Positions 56,919-64,000 of a stretch of 64,000 bases of DNA are shown one piece after another. Both the position numbers and the translations under genes were made by a program. The stretch is taken from positions 5,282,001 through 5,346,000 of the forward strand of contig NZ_JADPZX010000001.1 in the NCBI RefSeq assembly GCF_015712165.1, given 5' to 3'. Every line of letters starts with the position of its first letter. The first letter of the stretch is position 1. Source of the DNA: Streptomyces spinoverrucosus (GTDB lineage Bacteria > Actinomycetota > Actinomycetes > Streptomycetales > Streptomycetaceae). The notes beneath the pieces were generated by a model that was not told the DNA's origin, ran no database searches, and worked only from the letters and a program-made list of their open reading frames with translations.

Positions 56919-59216
56919 GTGGCCGCTCAGGCTCAACAGGAAACCGCGCTCGAAACCGCCCAGGACTCCGTACGCGACCGAGAGGTCGGCGTGGAGCAGG
57001 AGCACCTGGACCGGGTGTACCGCCGCCTGGAGGAGAAGATCCACGAGGCGGAGTTCCTCATGCAGGACGCGGCCCGCCGCGGCCAGGTCGGCACGCCCGG
57101 CGCGCTCGCCGAGCGCGACGCGCAGGTCTTCCGGGCGGGCGTCCACCTGAGCCGGCTGAACAACGAGTTCGAGGACTTCCTCTTCGGCCGCATCGACCTG
57201 CTGCGCGGCAAGGACGGCAAGAAGGGCCCGGACGGCGCCTACACCGCCGTGGAGCCGGCCGAAGGCGCCGTGCGGCCGGACAACACGGCCGACATCGCCG
57301 AGACCCTGCACATCGGCCGCATCGGCGTCCTCGACGAGGACTACGCGCCGCTGGTCATCGACTGGCGGGCGCCCGCGGCCGCCCCCTTCTACCGCTCCAC
57401 GCCGGTCGACCCCGGCCGCGTGGTCCGCCGCCGGGTCATCCGCTCCAAGGGCCGCCGCGTCCTCGGCGTCGAGGACGACCTGATGCGCCCCGAGCTGACG
57501 GCGTTCCTCGACGGCCACGAGCTGCCCGTGATCGGCGACGGCGCCCTGATGGCCGCCCTCGGCCAGGCCCGCACCCACACCATGCGTGACATCGTCGCCT
57601 CCATCCAGGCCGAGCAGGACCTGGTCATCCGCGCCCCCGCCGCCTCCGTGACGTACGTCGAGGGCGGCCCCGGCACCGGCAAGACCGCCGTCGCCCTGCA
57701 CCGGGCGGCGTACCTGCTCTACCAGGACCGGCGCCGCTACGCGGGCGGCATCCTGATCGTCTCGCCGACCCCGCTGCTGGTGGCGTACACCGAGGGCGTG
57801 CTGCCCTCGCTCGGCGAGGAGGGCCAGGTCGCCATCCGGGCCATCGGCTCGCTCGTCGACGGCGCCGAGGCGACGCTGTACGACTCCCCGTCCGTGGCCC
57901 GCGCCAAGGGCTCGTACCGCATGCTCAAGGTGCTGCGGAAGGCCGCCCGCGGAGCGCTGGAGCTGAACGATTCACCACAGCGCCTGCGGGTCGTGGCCTT
58001 CGGCCGGCGTCTCGAACTTCAGCCCGAGGAGCTGGAGCGGATTCGGCGCGCCGCGCTGGGCGGCACGGCCCCGGTCAACCTGCTGCGCCCGCGCGCCCGC
58101 AAGCTGCTGCTGGACGCCCTGTGGGAGCGGTCCGGCGCGGCCGGGCGGCACAGCGACCCGGAGCTGGCCGCCGAGCTGCGGTCGTCGTTCGACGAGGACA
58201 TCACCTCCGAGGACGACTTCATCGCGTTCCTCGACGCCTGGTGGCCGGAGCTGACCCCGCGGGCGGTCCTGGCGGCCATGGCCGACGAACGCCGGCTGGG
58301 CCGCTGGGCCCGGCGGATCCTGAACCCGGGCGAGGTGCGCAAGGTCGCCCGCTCGCTCAGGCGCGACGGCCATTCCGCGCACGACATCGCCATGCTGGAC
58401 GAGCTCCAGGCGATCCTCGGCACCCCGGCCCGCCCCAAGAAGAAGCGCGAGCTCGACCCGCTGGACCAGCTCACCGGCCTGGAGGAGCTGATGCCGGTGC
58501 GCGAGGAGTCGCAGCGGGAGCGGGCCGAGCGGCTGGCGCAGGAGCGCATCGAGTACGCGCACGTCATCGTCGACGAGGCCCAGGACCTCACGCCGATGCA
58601 GTGGCGCATGGTCGGCCGTCGCGGCCGGCACGCCACCTGGACGATCGTCGGCGACCCGGCCCAGTCCTCCTGGTCCGACCCCGACGAGGCGGCCGAGGCC
58701 CGCGACGAGGCCCTCGGCGCGCGTCCGCGTCGCCGCTTCCGGCTCACCGTGAACTACCGCAACCCGGCCGAGATCGCCGAGCTGGCGTCCAAGGTGCTGG
58801 CCCTGGCCATGCCCGGCTCCGAGTCCCCGTCGGCGGTGCGCTCCACCGGCGTCGAGCCGCGCTTCGCGGTCGTCGAGGGGGCCCTGGGGCAGACCGTGCG
58901 CGAGGAGGCGGCCCGGCTGCTCGGCCGCGTCGACGGCACGGTCGGGGTCGTCGTGGCCATGAACCGGCGCGAGGAGGCCCGCCGCTGGCTGGCCGGGCTC
59001 GGCGACCGGGTGGTGGCGCTCGGCAGCCTGGAGGCCAAGGGCCTGGAGTACGACGCGACGATCGTCGTCTCGCCCGCGGAGATCGCCGACGAGTCGCCCG
59101 CCGGGCTGCGGGTGCTGTACGTCGCACTGACCCGGGCCACCCAGCAGCTGACGATCGTCTCCGGAGAGCGGGACGAGCCGGACGGGGCCGGGGTGCCGGA
59201 TCTCCTGCGGGACTGA
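56919..59216 (+). CDS. HelD-like superfamily 1 helicase (RNA polymerase recycling factor)
   Basis: 765 residues from GTG 56919. N-terminal long coiled-coil arm (VEQEHLDRVYRRLEEKIHEAEFL), then the HelD-type insert (GRIGVLDEDYAPLVIDWRAPAAAPFYRST). Walker A GGPGTGKTAVALH near residue 248, Walker B HVIVDEAQDLTPMQW near 553, and motif VI YVALTRATQQL near 730. Known: HelD/HelR proteins pull stalled RNA polymerase off DNA, and HelR gives rifamycin tolerance in Streptomyces. I see no rifamycin-associated element upstream; instead an inverted repeat covers the ribosome site. Ends before a gap that seems to encode a small RNA. Confidence 0.9.
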   Translation: MAAQAQQETALETAQDSVRDREVGVEQEHLDRVYRRLEEKIHEAEFLMQDAARRGQVGTPGALAERDAQVFRAGVHLSRLNNEFEDFLFGRIDLLRGKDGKKGPDGAYTAVEPAEGAVRPDNTADIAETLHIGRIGVLDEDYAPLVIDWRAPAAAPFYRSTPVDPGRVVRRRVIRSKGRRVLGVEDDLMRPELTAFLDGHELPVIGDGALMAALGQARTHTMRDIVASIQAEQDLVIRAPAASVTYVEGGPGTGKTAVALHRAAYLLYQDRRRYAGGILIVSPTPLLVAYTEGVLPSLGEEGQVAIRAIGSLVDGAEATLYDSPSVARAKGSYRMLKVLRKAARGALELNDSPQRLRVVAFGRRLELQPEELERIRRAALGGTAPVNLLRPRARKLLLDALWERSGAAGRHSDPELAAELRSSFDEDITSEDDFIAFLDAWWPELTPRAVLAAMADERRLGRWARRILNPGEVRKVARSLRRDGHSAHDIAMLDELQAILGTPARPKKKRELDPLDQLTGLEELMPVREESQRERAERLAQERIEYAHVIVDEAQDLTPMQWRMVGRRGRHATWTIVGDPAQSSWSDPDEAAEARDEALGARPRRRFRLTVNYRNPAEIAELASKVLALAMPGSESPSAVRSTGVEPRFAVVEGALGQTVREEAARLLGRVDGTVGVVVAMNRREEARRWLAGLGDRVVALGSLEAKGLEYDATIVVSPAEIADESPAGLRVLYVALTRATQQLTIVSGERDEPDGAGVPDLLRD

Positions 59217-59286
59217 CACCCGGTCTGCCGCGCGACTGACCTCCGGTACGGGAATGGCCTTACGGGATCGGTTTGTTAGCCTGGGT

Positions 59287-59420
59287 GTGGCACCGGCCCG
59301 ATCCAAGCCCCCGGGCCCAACCTTCGTCGCTACGAGCGACCACTTGCCGCGAGGCGAGCATGGCGGGTCGGTGTCACTGAACGAGTGAGAGGCCCACGTC
59401 CTGTGACGTGGGCCTCTTTT
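59287..59420 (+). ncRNA. Probable small RNA before malic enzyme
   Basis: The 389-bp gap 59217-59605 contains an intrinsic terminator: AGAGGCCCACGTC (59388-59400), loop CTGT, GACGTGGGCCTCT (59405-59417), then TTT. No reading frame precedes it. A promoter-like TAGCCT (59277-59282) lies upstream, and GGGAAT (59250-59255) with GTT at 59275 also resembles an ECF-type promoter. A transcript of about 130 nt with internal pairing would result. The 5' end is a guess. After the terminator, 185 bp up to the malic enzyme gene hold its promoter, not identified. Confidence 0.5.
59388..59420 (+). terminator. Intrinsic terminator in the helicase-malic enzyme gap
   Basis: Thirteen-base-pair stem with a 4-nt loop and T-rich tail, the most classical terminator in the window, with no gene immediately before it on the + strand (the helicase ends 171 bp earlier). 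Confidence 0.88.
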
Positions 59421-59605
59421 CATGCCTGATCGTCTCTCGTATGGTGGAAGAAGTTTTCCGAAATCGTCTCATCTGCCGAGGAACGGCGGCCGTGCGCCCG
59501 TGAACTAAATGAGCGCAATCCAGGTCGGCTACCACGTACTCAGCGGTAGGTGCGACGATCGGACGGCATAAATCGGCGACACCGTGAAAGCAGAGGAAGT
59601 CGGCC

Positions 59606-61039
59606 ATGGCAACGGCGCCCAGCGTCTCCTACTCGATGACCATCCGGCTGGAGGTGCCCGCGAGCGGAACCGCCGTCTCGCAGCTCACCACCGCGGTGGA
59701 ATCCTCCGGAGGCTCGGTGACCGGCCTCGACGTCACCGCGTCCGGACACGAGAAGCTCCGGATCGACGTCACGATCGCGGCCAGCTCCACCGCGCACGCC
59801 GACCAGATCGTGCAGCAGCTGCGCGGCATCGAGGGCGTCACGCTGGGCAAGGTCTCGGACCGTACGTTCCTCATGCACCTCGGCGGCAAGATCGAGATGC
59901 AGTCCAAGCACCCCATCCGCAACCGTGACGACCTCTCCATGGTCTACACGCCGGGTGTGGCCCGCGTCTGCATGGCCATCGCCGAGAACCCCGAGGACGC
60001 CCGCCGCCTCACCATCAAGCGCAACTCCGTTGCGGTCGTGACGGACGGCTCCGCCGTGCTGGGCCTGGGCAACATCGGCCCGAAGGCCGCGCTGCCCGTG
60101 ATGGAGGGCAAGGCGGCCCTCTTCAAGCGGTTCGCCGGCATCGACGCCTGGCCGATCTGCCTGGACACCCAGGACACCGACGCGATCGTCGAGATCGTCA
60201 AGGCGATCGCCCCCGGCTTCGCCGGCATCAACCTGGAGGACATCTCCGCCCCCCGCTGCTTCGAGATCGAGGCGCGGCTGCGCGAGGCCCTCGACATCCC
60301 CGTCTTCCACGACGACCAGCACGGCACGGCGATCGTGGTGCTGGCCGCGCTGACCAACGCACTTCGCGTCGCAGGCAAGGGAATCGAGGACATCCGCGTC
60401 GTCATGTCGGGCGCGGGCGCGGCCGGTACGGCGATCCTGAAGCTGCTCCTCGCCGCCGGTGTGAAGCACGCCGTCGTCGCCGACATCCACGGTGTCGTGC
60501 ACGCCGACCGCAAGGACCTGGTCGACGCCGCCCCGGACTCGCCGCTGCGCTGGATCGCCGACAACACCAACCCCGAGGGCATCACGGGCACCCTCAAGGA
60601 GGCCGTGCGCGGCGCGGACGTCTTCATCGGCGTCTCCGCTCCGAACGTGCTCGACGGCGACGACGTGGCGGCCATGGCCGACGACGCGATCGTGTTCGCG
60701 CTCGCGAATCCCGACCCCGAGGTGGACCCGGCAATCGCCCGCCAGACGGCGGCAGTTGTGGCCACCGGCCGCTCCGACTTCCCGAACCAGATCAACAACG
60801 TGCTGGTCTTCCCGGGCGTCTTCCGCGGTCTGCTGGACGCGCAGTCCCGTACCGTCAACACGGAGATGATGCTCGCGGCCGCGAAGGCGCTCGCGGACGT
60901 CGTCACCGAGGACGAACTCAACCCGAACTACATCATCCCGAGCGTGTTCAACGACAAGGTCGCCGGCGCGGTCGCGGGTGCGGTGCGGGAGGCCGCGAAG
61001 GCGGTCGGGGCGGCGCCGAGCGATGCGAACGGGCTGTGA
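59606..61039 (+). CDS. NAD-dependent malic enzyme with N-terminal ACT domain
   Basis: 477 residues from ATG 59606. Oxidative decarboxylation of malate to pyruvate. Residues 1-75 form an ACT-like regulatory domain (YSMTIRLEVPASGTAVSQL). The catalytic part has the malic signatures DLSMVYTPGVARVC (Tyr), Lys in MEGKAALFKRF, metal ligands in LEDISAPRCFEIE and FHDDQHGTAIV, and the dinucleotide loop MSGAGAAGTAILKLL. From memory the S. coelicolor orthologue next to hupA is NAD-specific. Possible allosteric control through the ACT domain. Cytoplasmic. Confidence 0.93.
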   Translation: MATAPSVSYSMTIRLEVPASGTAVSQLTTAVESSGGSVTGLDVTASGHEKLRIDVTIAASSTAHADQIVQQLRGIEGVTLGKVSDRTFLMHLGGKIEMQSKHPIRNRDDLSMVYTPGVARVCMAIAENPEDARRLTIKRNSVAVVTDGSAVLGLGNIGPKAALPVMEGKAALFKRFAGIDAWPICLDTQDTDAIVEIVKAIAPGFAGINLEDISAPRCFEIEARLREALDIPVFHDDQHGTAIVVLAALTNALRVAGKGIEDIRVVMSGAGAAGTAILKLLLAAGVKHAVVADIHGVVHADRKDLVDAAPDSPLRWIADNTNPEGITGTLKEAVRGADVFIGVSAPNVLDGDDVAAMADDAIVFALANPDPEVDPAIARQTAAVVATGRSDFPNQINNVLVFPGVFRGLLDAQSRTVNTEMMLAAAKALADVVTEDELNPNYIIPSVFNDKVAGAVAGAVREAAKAVGAAPSDANGL

Positions 61040-61457
61040 TCAGGACGACCGGGCTCCTGAACGGCTCGGCCGGCTGACGGACGGCCCGGCTGCTTGACGG
61101 CCGGGCTGTGAGGATCACCACGGCCGCGCTGATCACCGGCGCGTCGCGGAACCTCGTACCGTTGACGGCCATCTAGGGTTGGCGGCCGGGGCCTGTCCGG
61201 CGGATCCGCCGGACAGGCCCCTGGTCAGTGGCGCTTTTCGTGTGACTCCCAAGGGTGTTCTCACGACTCCTGCGGGTGCCGGATTGGCATTCCCGCCGCA
61301 GGTGGGGGCAGGATGCGTCCCTGGGCGCGAGCGTCGGACGACGGACCCGGGTCCGGGGACTGTCCGAGGACCCTGGCAGCATCGGCTTCGCTGTGCCCGA
61401 TATGCGGCTCCGCCGCGTGGCACGCCTCAACGGCAAGAAGAACACGGGAGTAACAAC
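61040..61457. other. Gene-free region between malic enzyme and HU
   Basis: 418 bp. Main structure is the 34-nt perfect palindrome at 61188-61221. TTGACG (61162-61167) upstream of it has no good -10. The hupA ribosome site is GGGAG (61446-61450). The stretch otherwise shows nothing recognisable. Confidence 0.45.
61188..61221. repeat. 34-nt perfect palindrome
   Basis: GGGGCCTGTCCGGCGGA (61188-61204) is followed directly by its exact complement to 61221. With no spacer it is longer than the usual terminators here and lies 149 bp past the malic enzyme stop. It may be a terminator or a copy of a dispersed palindromic repeat. Confidence 0.7.
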
Positions 61458-61739
61458 ATGAACCGCAGTGAGCTGGTGGCCGCGCTGGCCGACCGCGCCG
61501 AGGTGACCCGCAAGGACGCCGACGCCGTGCTGGCCGCGTTCGCCGACGTCGTCGGCGAGGTCGTCTCCAAGGGGGACGAGAAGGTCACCATCCCCGGCTT
61601 CCTGACCTTCGAGCGCACCCACCGTGCCGCTCGTACCGCGCGTAACCCGCAGACCGGCGACCCGATCCAGATCCCGGCCGGTTACAGCGTGAAGGTCTCC
61701 GCGGGCTCGAAGCTCAAGGAAGCCGCGAAGGGCAAGTGA
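61458..61739 (+). CDS. hupA: HU family DNA-binding protein
   Basis: 93 residues from ATG 61458. Complete small HU: helix 1-2 (NRSELVAALADRAEVTRKDADAVLAAFADVVGEV, residues 2-35), beta arm with FERTHRAARTARNPQTGDPIQIPAGYSVKV, and the C-terminal helix. It lacks the Lys/Ala-rich tail of the HupS type, so it is the HupA type. Nucleoid architecture. Followed by a bidirectional terminator shared with murA. Confidence 0.95.
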   Translation: MNRSELVAALADRAEVTRKDADAVLAAFADVVGEVVSKGDEKVTIPGFLTFERTHRAARTARNPQTGDPIQIPAGYSVKVSAGSKLKEAAKGK

Positions 61740-61787
61740 CCTTGCCGTCTGTACACCACGGAACGGTGTGCGGCTCGTAGTACGCCA

Positions 61788-61822
61788 ATGGGGCGGCGCC
61801 CGGTTCTCGGGTGCCGCCCCAT
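61788..61822. terminator. Bidirectional terminator hupA/murA
   Basis: Fifteen-base-pair stem with one G-U, arms ATGGGGCGGCGCCCG (61788-61802) and CGGGTGCCGCCCCAT (61808-61822), loop GTTCT. Confidence 0.85.
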
Positions 61823-61867
61823 CGTGGTTGCGCCTACCAATGGCCTCAAACGCCGGCCGGGCTGGAA

Positions 61868-63208
61868 CTACCCGAGCGCCTTGCCCGGCAGTTCCACCTT
61901 CGCGCCGAGTTCCACGAGCTTCTCCATGAAGTTCTCGTAGCCCCGGTTGATGAGGTCGATGCCGTGGACCCGGGACGTGCCCTGGGCGGCCAGGGCGGCG
62001 ATCAGGTAGGAGAAGCCGCCGCGCAGGTCGGGGATGACCAGGTCGGCGCCCTGGAGGCGGGTGGGGCCGCTCACGACCGCCGAGTGCAGGAAGTTGCGCT
62101 GGCCGAAGCGGCAGTTCGAGCCGCCGAGGCACTCGCGGTAGAGCTGGATGTGGGCGCCCATCTGGTTGAGCGCGGAGGTGAAGCCGAGGCGGGACTCGTA
62201 GACCGTCTCGTGGATGATGGACAGGCCCGTGGCCTGCGTCAGGGCGACGACCAGCGGCTGCTGCCAGTCCGTCTGGAAGCCCGGGTGGACGTCCGTTTCG
62301 AGGGCGATGGACTTCAACTGCCCGCCGGGGTGCCAGAAACGGATGCCCTCGTCGTCGATCTCGAAGGCACCGCCCACCTTCCGGTAGGTGTTGAGGAACG
62401 TCATCATGGACCGCTGCTGGGCGCCACGGACGTAGATGTTGCCCTCGGTCGCGAGCGCCGCGGACGCCCAGGAGGCGGCCTCCAGCCGGTCCGGGAGGGC
62501 GCGGTGGGTGTAGCCGCCGAGCGTGTCCACACCGGTGATGCGGATCGTGCGGTCGGTGTCCATCGCGATGATGGCGCCCATCTTCTGCAGGACGCAGATG
62601 AGGTCCTCGATCTCCGGCTCCACGGCCGCGTTCGAGAGTTCCGTCACGCCCTCGGCGAGCACGGCGGTCAGCAGCACCTGCTCGGTCGCGCCCACGGACG
62701 GGTACGGCAGCTGGATCTTCGTACCGCGCAGCCGCTGCGGGGCCTCCAGGTACTGCCCGTCCGCGCGCTTCTCGATCCGCGCGCCGAACTGCCGCAGCAC
62801 GTCGAAGTGGAAGTCGATGGGCCGGCCGCCGATGTCACAGCCGCCGAGACCCGGGATGAACGCGTGGCCGAGGCGGTGCAGCAGCGGGCCGCAGAAGAGG
62901 ATCGGGATACGGCTCGACCCCGCGTGCGCGTCGATGTCGGCGACGTTCGCGCTCTCCACCCGCGTCGGGTCGAGCACCAGTTCGCCCGGTTCCTCGCCCG
63001 GACGCACCGACACGCCGTGCAGCTGGAGCAGTCCGCGGACCACACGGACGTCACGGATGTCCGGGACGTTGCGCAGCCGGCTCGGCGCACTGCCGAGCAG
63101 GGCGGCGACCATGGCCTTCGGTACGAGGTTCTTCGCACCGCGGACACGGATCTCGCCCTCCAGCGGGGTTCCGCCGTGGACAAGCAGGACATCGTCGTTG
63201 ACGGTCAT
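61868..63208 (-). CDS. murA: UDP-N-acetylglucosamine 1-carboxyvinyltransferase MurA
   Basis: 446 residues from ATG 63208 ('MTVNDDVLLVHGG'). First committed step of peptidoglycan synthesis, transferring enolpyruvate from PEP to UDP-GlcNAc. Family landmarks: GAKNLVPKAMVAALL (Lys-Asn pair), the catalytic loop LGGCDIGGRPIDFH with the PEP/fosfomycin-reactive Cys retained, and DLRGGFSYLIAALAAQG near the C-terminus. It is some 25 residues longer than E. coli MurA. Conserved Cys means no intrinsic fosfomycin resistance of the Cys-to-Asp type is expected. Cytoplasmic. Divergent from the YqgE gene. Confidence 0.96.
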   Translation of the reverse strand: MTVNDDVLLVHGGTPLEGEIRVRGAKNLVPKAMVAALLGSAPSRLRNVPDIRDVRVVRGLLQLHGVSVRPGEEPGELVLDPTRVESANVADIDAHAGSSRIPILFCGPLLHRLGHAFIPGLGGCDIGGRPIDFHFDVLRQFGARIEKRADGQYLEAPQRLRGTKIQLPYPSVGATEQVLLTAVLAEGVTELSNAAVEPEIEDLICVLQKMGAIIAMDTDRTIRITGVDTLGGYTHRALPDRLEAASWASAALATEGNIYVRGAQQRSMMTFLNTYRKVGGAFEIDDEGIRFWHPGGQLKSIALETDVHPGFQTDWQQPLVVALTQATGLSIIHETVYESRLGFTSALNQMGAHIQLYRECLGGSNCRFGQRNFLHSAVVSGPTRLQGADLVIPDLRGGFSYLIAALAAQGTSRVHGIDLINRGYENFMEKLVELGAKVELPGKALG

Positions 63209-63460
63209 GTATCTCGCGTTCCGATGAGTTGGGCAAGGGCCGGAGAGACAGAGTAATCGCCGCCGACCCCCCTGAAGTAAGCCCAAGGACCGCTCAGACC
63301 TGTCATAGCTCTGTCACAACACGAACCGTTCCGTACCGGGCACATGGGGTCACTGGAGCCGCCGGAAGGGGCCGTGCGCCGGTGACGCTTCCGTCCGCCC
63401 TGAGCTGCAATCACTCCCGTCGCCGGATTGGCTCCCCACGTGACGGGAAGATGCGGGATC

Positions 63461-64000
63461 ATGTCTGGCATGACCGAGGTGTCCTCGCTCACAGGGCGGC
63501 TGCTCGTGGCCACCCCCGCCCTGGCGGACCCGAACTTCGACCGCGCGGTCGTGCTCCTCCTCGACCACGACGAGGAGGGCTCGCTGGGTGTCGTCCTCAA
63601 CCGGCCGACACCGGTGGACGTCGGCGACATCCTGGAGGGCTGGGCGGACCTGGCGGGCGAGCCCGGCGTGGTCTTCCAGGGCGGACCGGTCTCGCTGGAC
63701 TCCGCCCTCGGTGTGGCGGTCATCCCCGGCGGCGCGTCCGGCGACGTCGCCCCGCTCGGCTGGCGGCGGGTGCACGGCGCGATCGGCCTGGTCGACCTGG
63801 AGGCACCGCCTGAGCTGCTGGCCTCCGTCCTCGGCTCGCTGAGGATCTTCGCCGGGTACGCCGGCTGGGGCCCCGGCCAGCTGGAGGACGAACTGGTCGA
63901 GGGCGCCTGGTACGTCGTGGAGTCAGAGCCCGGCGACGTCTACTCGCCGTTCCCGGAACGGCTCTGGCGCGAGGTGCTGCGCCGGCAGCGCAACGAGCTG
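63461..64000 (+). CDS. YqgE/AlgH family protein (3' partial)
   Basis: Frame open from ATG 63461 to the right edge (180 codons, no stop). ATG 63470 ('MTEVSSLTGRLLVATP') fits the family start well and is an equal choice. Family features: LLVATPALADPNFDRAVVLLLDHDEEGSLGVVLNRP-type opening (residues about 12-48), a VFQGGPVSLDSALG segment and GYAGWGPGQLEDELVEGAWYVV. Known: YqgE/AlgH (DUF179) is widely conserved; its molecular function is not settled. Divergent from murA. Confidence 0.9.
   Translation, partial: MSGMTEVSSLTGRLLVATPALADPNFDRAVVLLLDHDEEGSLGVVLNRPTPVDVGDILEGWADLAGEPGVVFQGGPVSLDSALGVAVIPGGASGDVAPLGWRRVHGAIGLVDLEAPPELLASVLGSLRIFAGYAGWGPGQLEDELVEGAWYVVESEPGDVYSPFPERLWREVLRRQRNEL

Overview
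The window is high-GC chromosomal DNA from a Streptomyces species. Evidence: codon third positions rich in G/C, GTG and TTG starts, very rare TTA codons, actinobacterial families (LpqB, Rv3235, DUF6912, NnaR, class E sortase substrate), and a gene order mtrB-lpqB-comF-hpf ... secA ... pkaA/pkaB-prfB-ftsE-ftsX-smpB-ssrA ... narK-nnaR ... mez-hupA-murA. From memory this is the conserved core order of S. coelicolor around SCO3012 to SCO2948. The window begins inside mtrB and ends inside a YqgE/AlgH gene.

Layout: (1) 1-7053, the end of the MtrAB-LpqB system, a ComF-like phosphoribosyltransferase, long-form hibernation factor HPF, an orphan NarL-type regulator, a YcaQ/AlkX-like DNA glycosylase and a GNAT. 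(2) 7382-14205, secA, an N-terminally truncated IS30-family element sitting between the arms of what looks like the secA terminator, then small conserved genes (Rv3235-like, DUF6912, HAD, PfpI). (3) 14778-19706, the 180-kDa type NAD-glutamate dehydrogenase. (4) 19786-28663, a teichoic-acid/wall-glycan region: TagGH-like exporter, TetR regulator, galE, a broken GT39 gene, a GT2 glycosyltransferase and a GT2/CDP-glycerol phosphotransferase fusion. An ohrR-ohr peroxide-resistance pair lies inside it, and both flanking glycosyltransferase genes run into that pair without a native stop. (5) 28821-32432, a sugar ABC importer operon (binding protein and two permeases, no ATPase). (6) 32596-39604, a large FHA/FtsK-like protein divergent from two Ser/Thr kinases. 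(7) 39707-46107, prfB, a sortase-type surface protein, ftsEX, an S41 protease, smpB and tmRNA. (8) 46218-54333, a PHB-depolymerase-like esterase, LacI, MFS, LysR, nitrate transporter narK and its regulator nnaR. (9) 54519-64000, CGNR protein, ECF sigma/anti-sigma pair, HelD-like helicase, a probable small RNA, malic enzyme, HU, murA and YqgE.

The genes are mostly housekeeping functions of envelope growth (SecA, FtsEX, MurA, TagGH, LAETG protein), translation rescue (PrfB, SmpB, tmRNA, HPF) and central nitrogen/carbon metabolism (GDH, NarK/NnaR, malic enzyme). Perfect or near-perfect hairpin terminators separate most transcription units. The observations most worth a second look are: the IS30 insertion in the terminator; the ohr module that truncates two glycosyltransferases; a tandem pair of consensus DnaA boxes in front of comF; phospho-Thr-type repeats in the kinase tail next to an FHA protein; an inverted repeat that would hide the HelD ribosome-binding site; the terminator-ended intergenic RNA before malic enzyme; and several palindromic or direct-repeat operators. 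I see no CRISPR array, prophage, plasmid origin or tRNA gene. I do not see a clear multi-gene system that is wholly undescribed.
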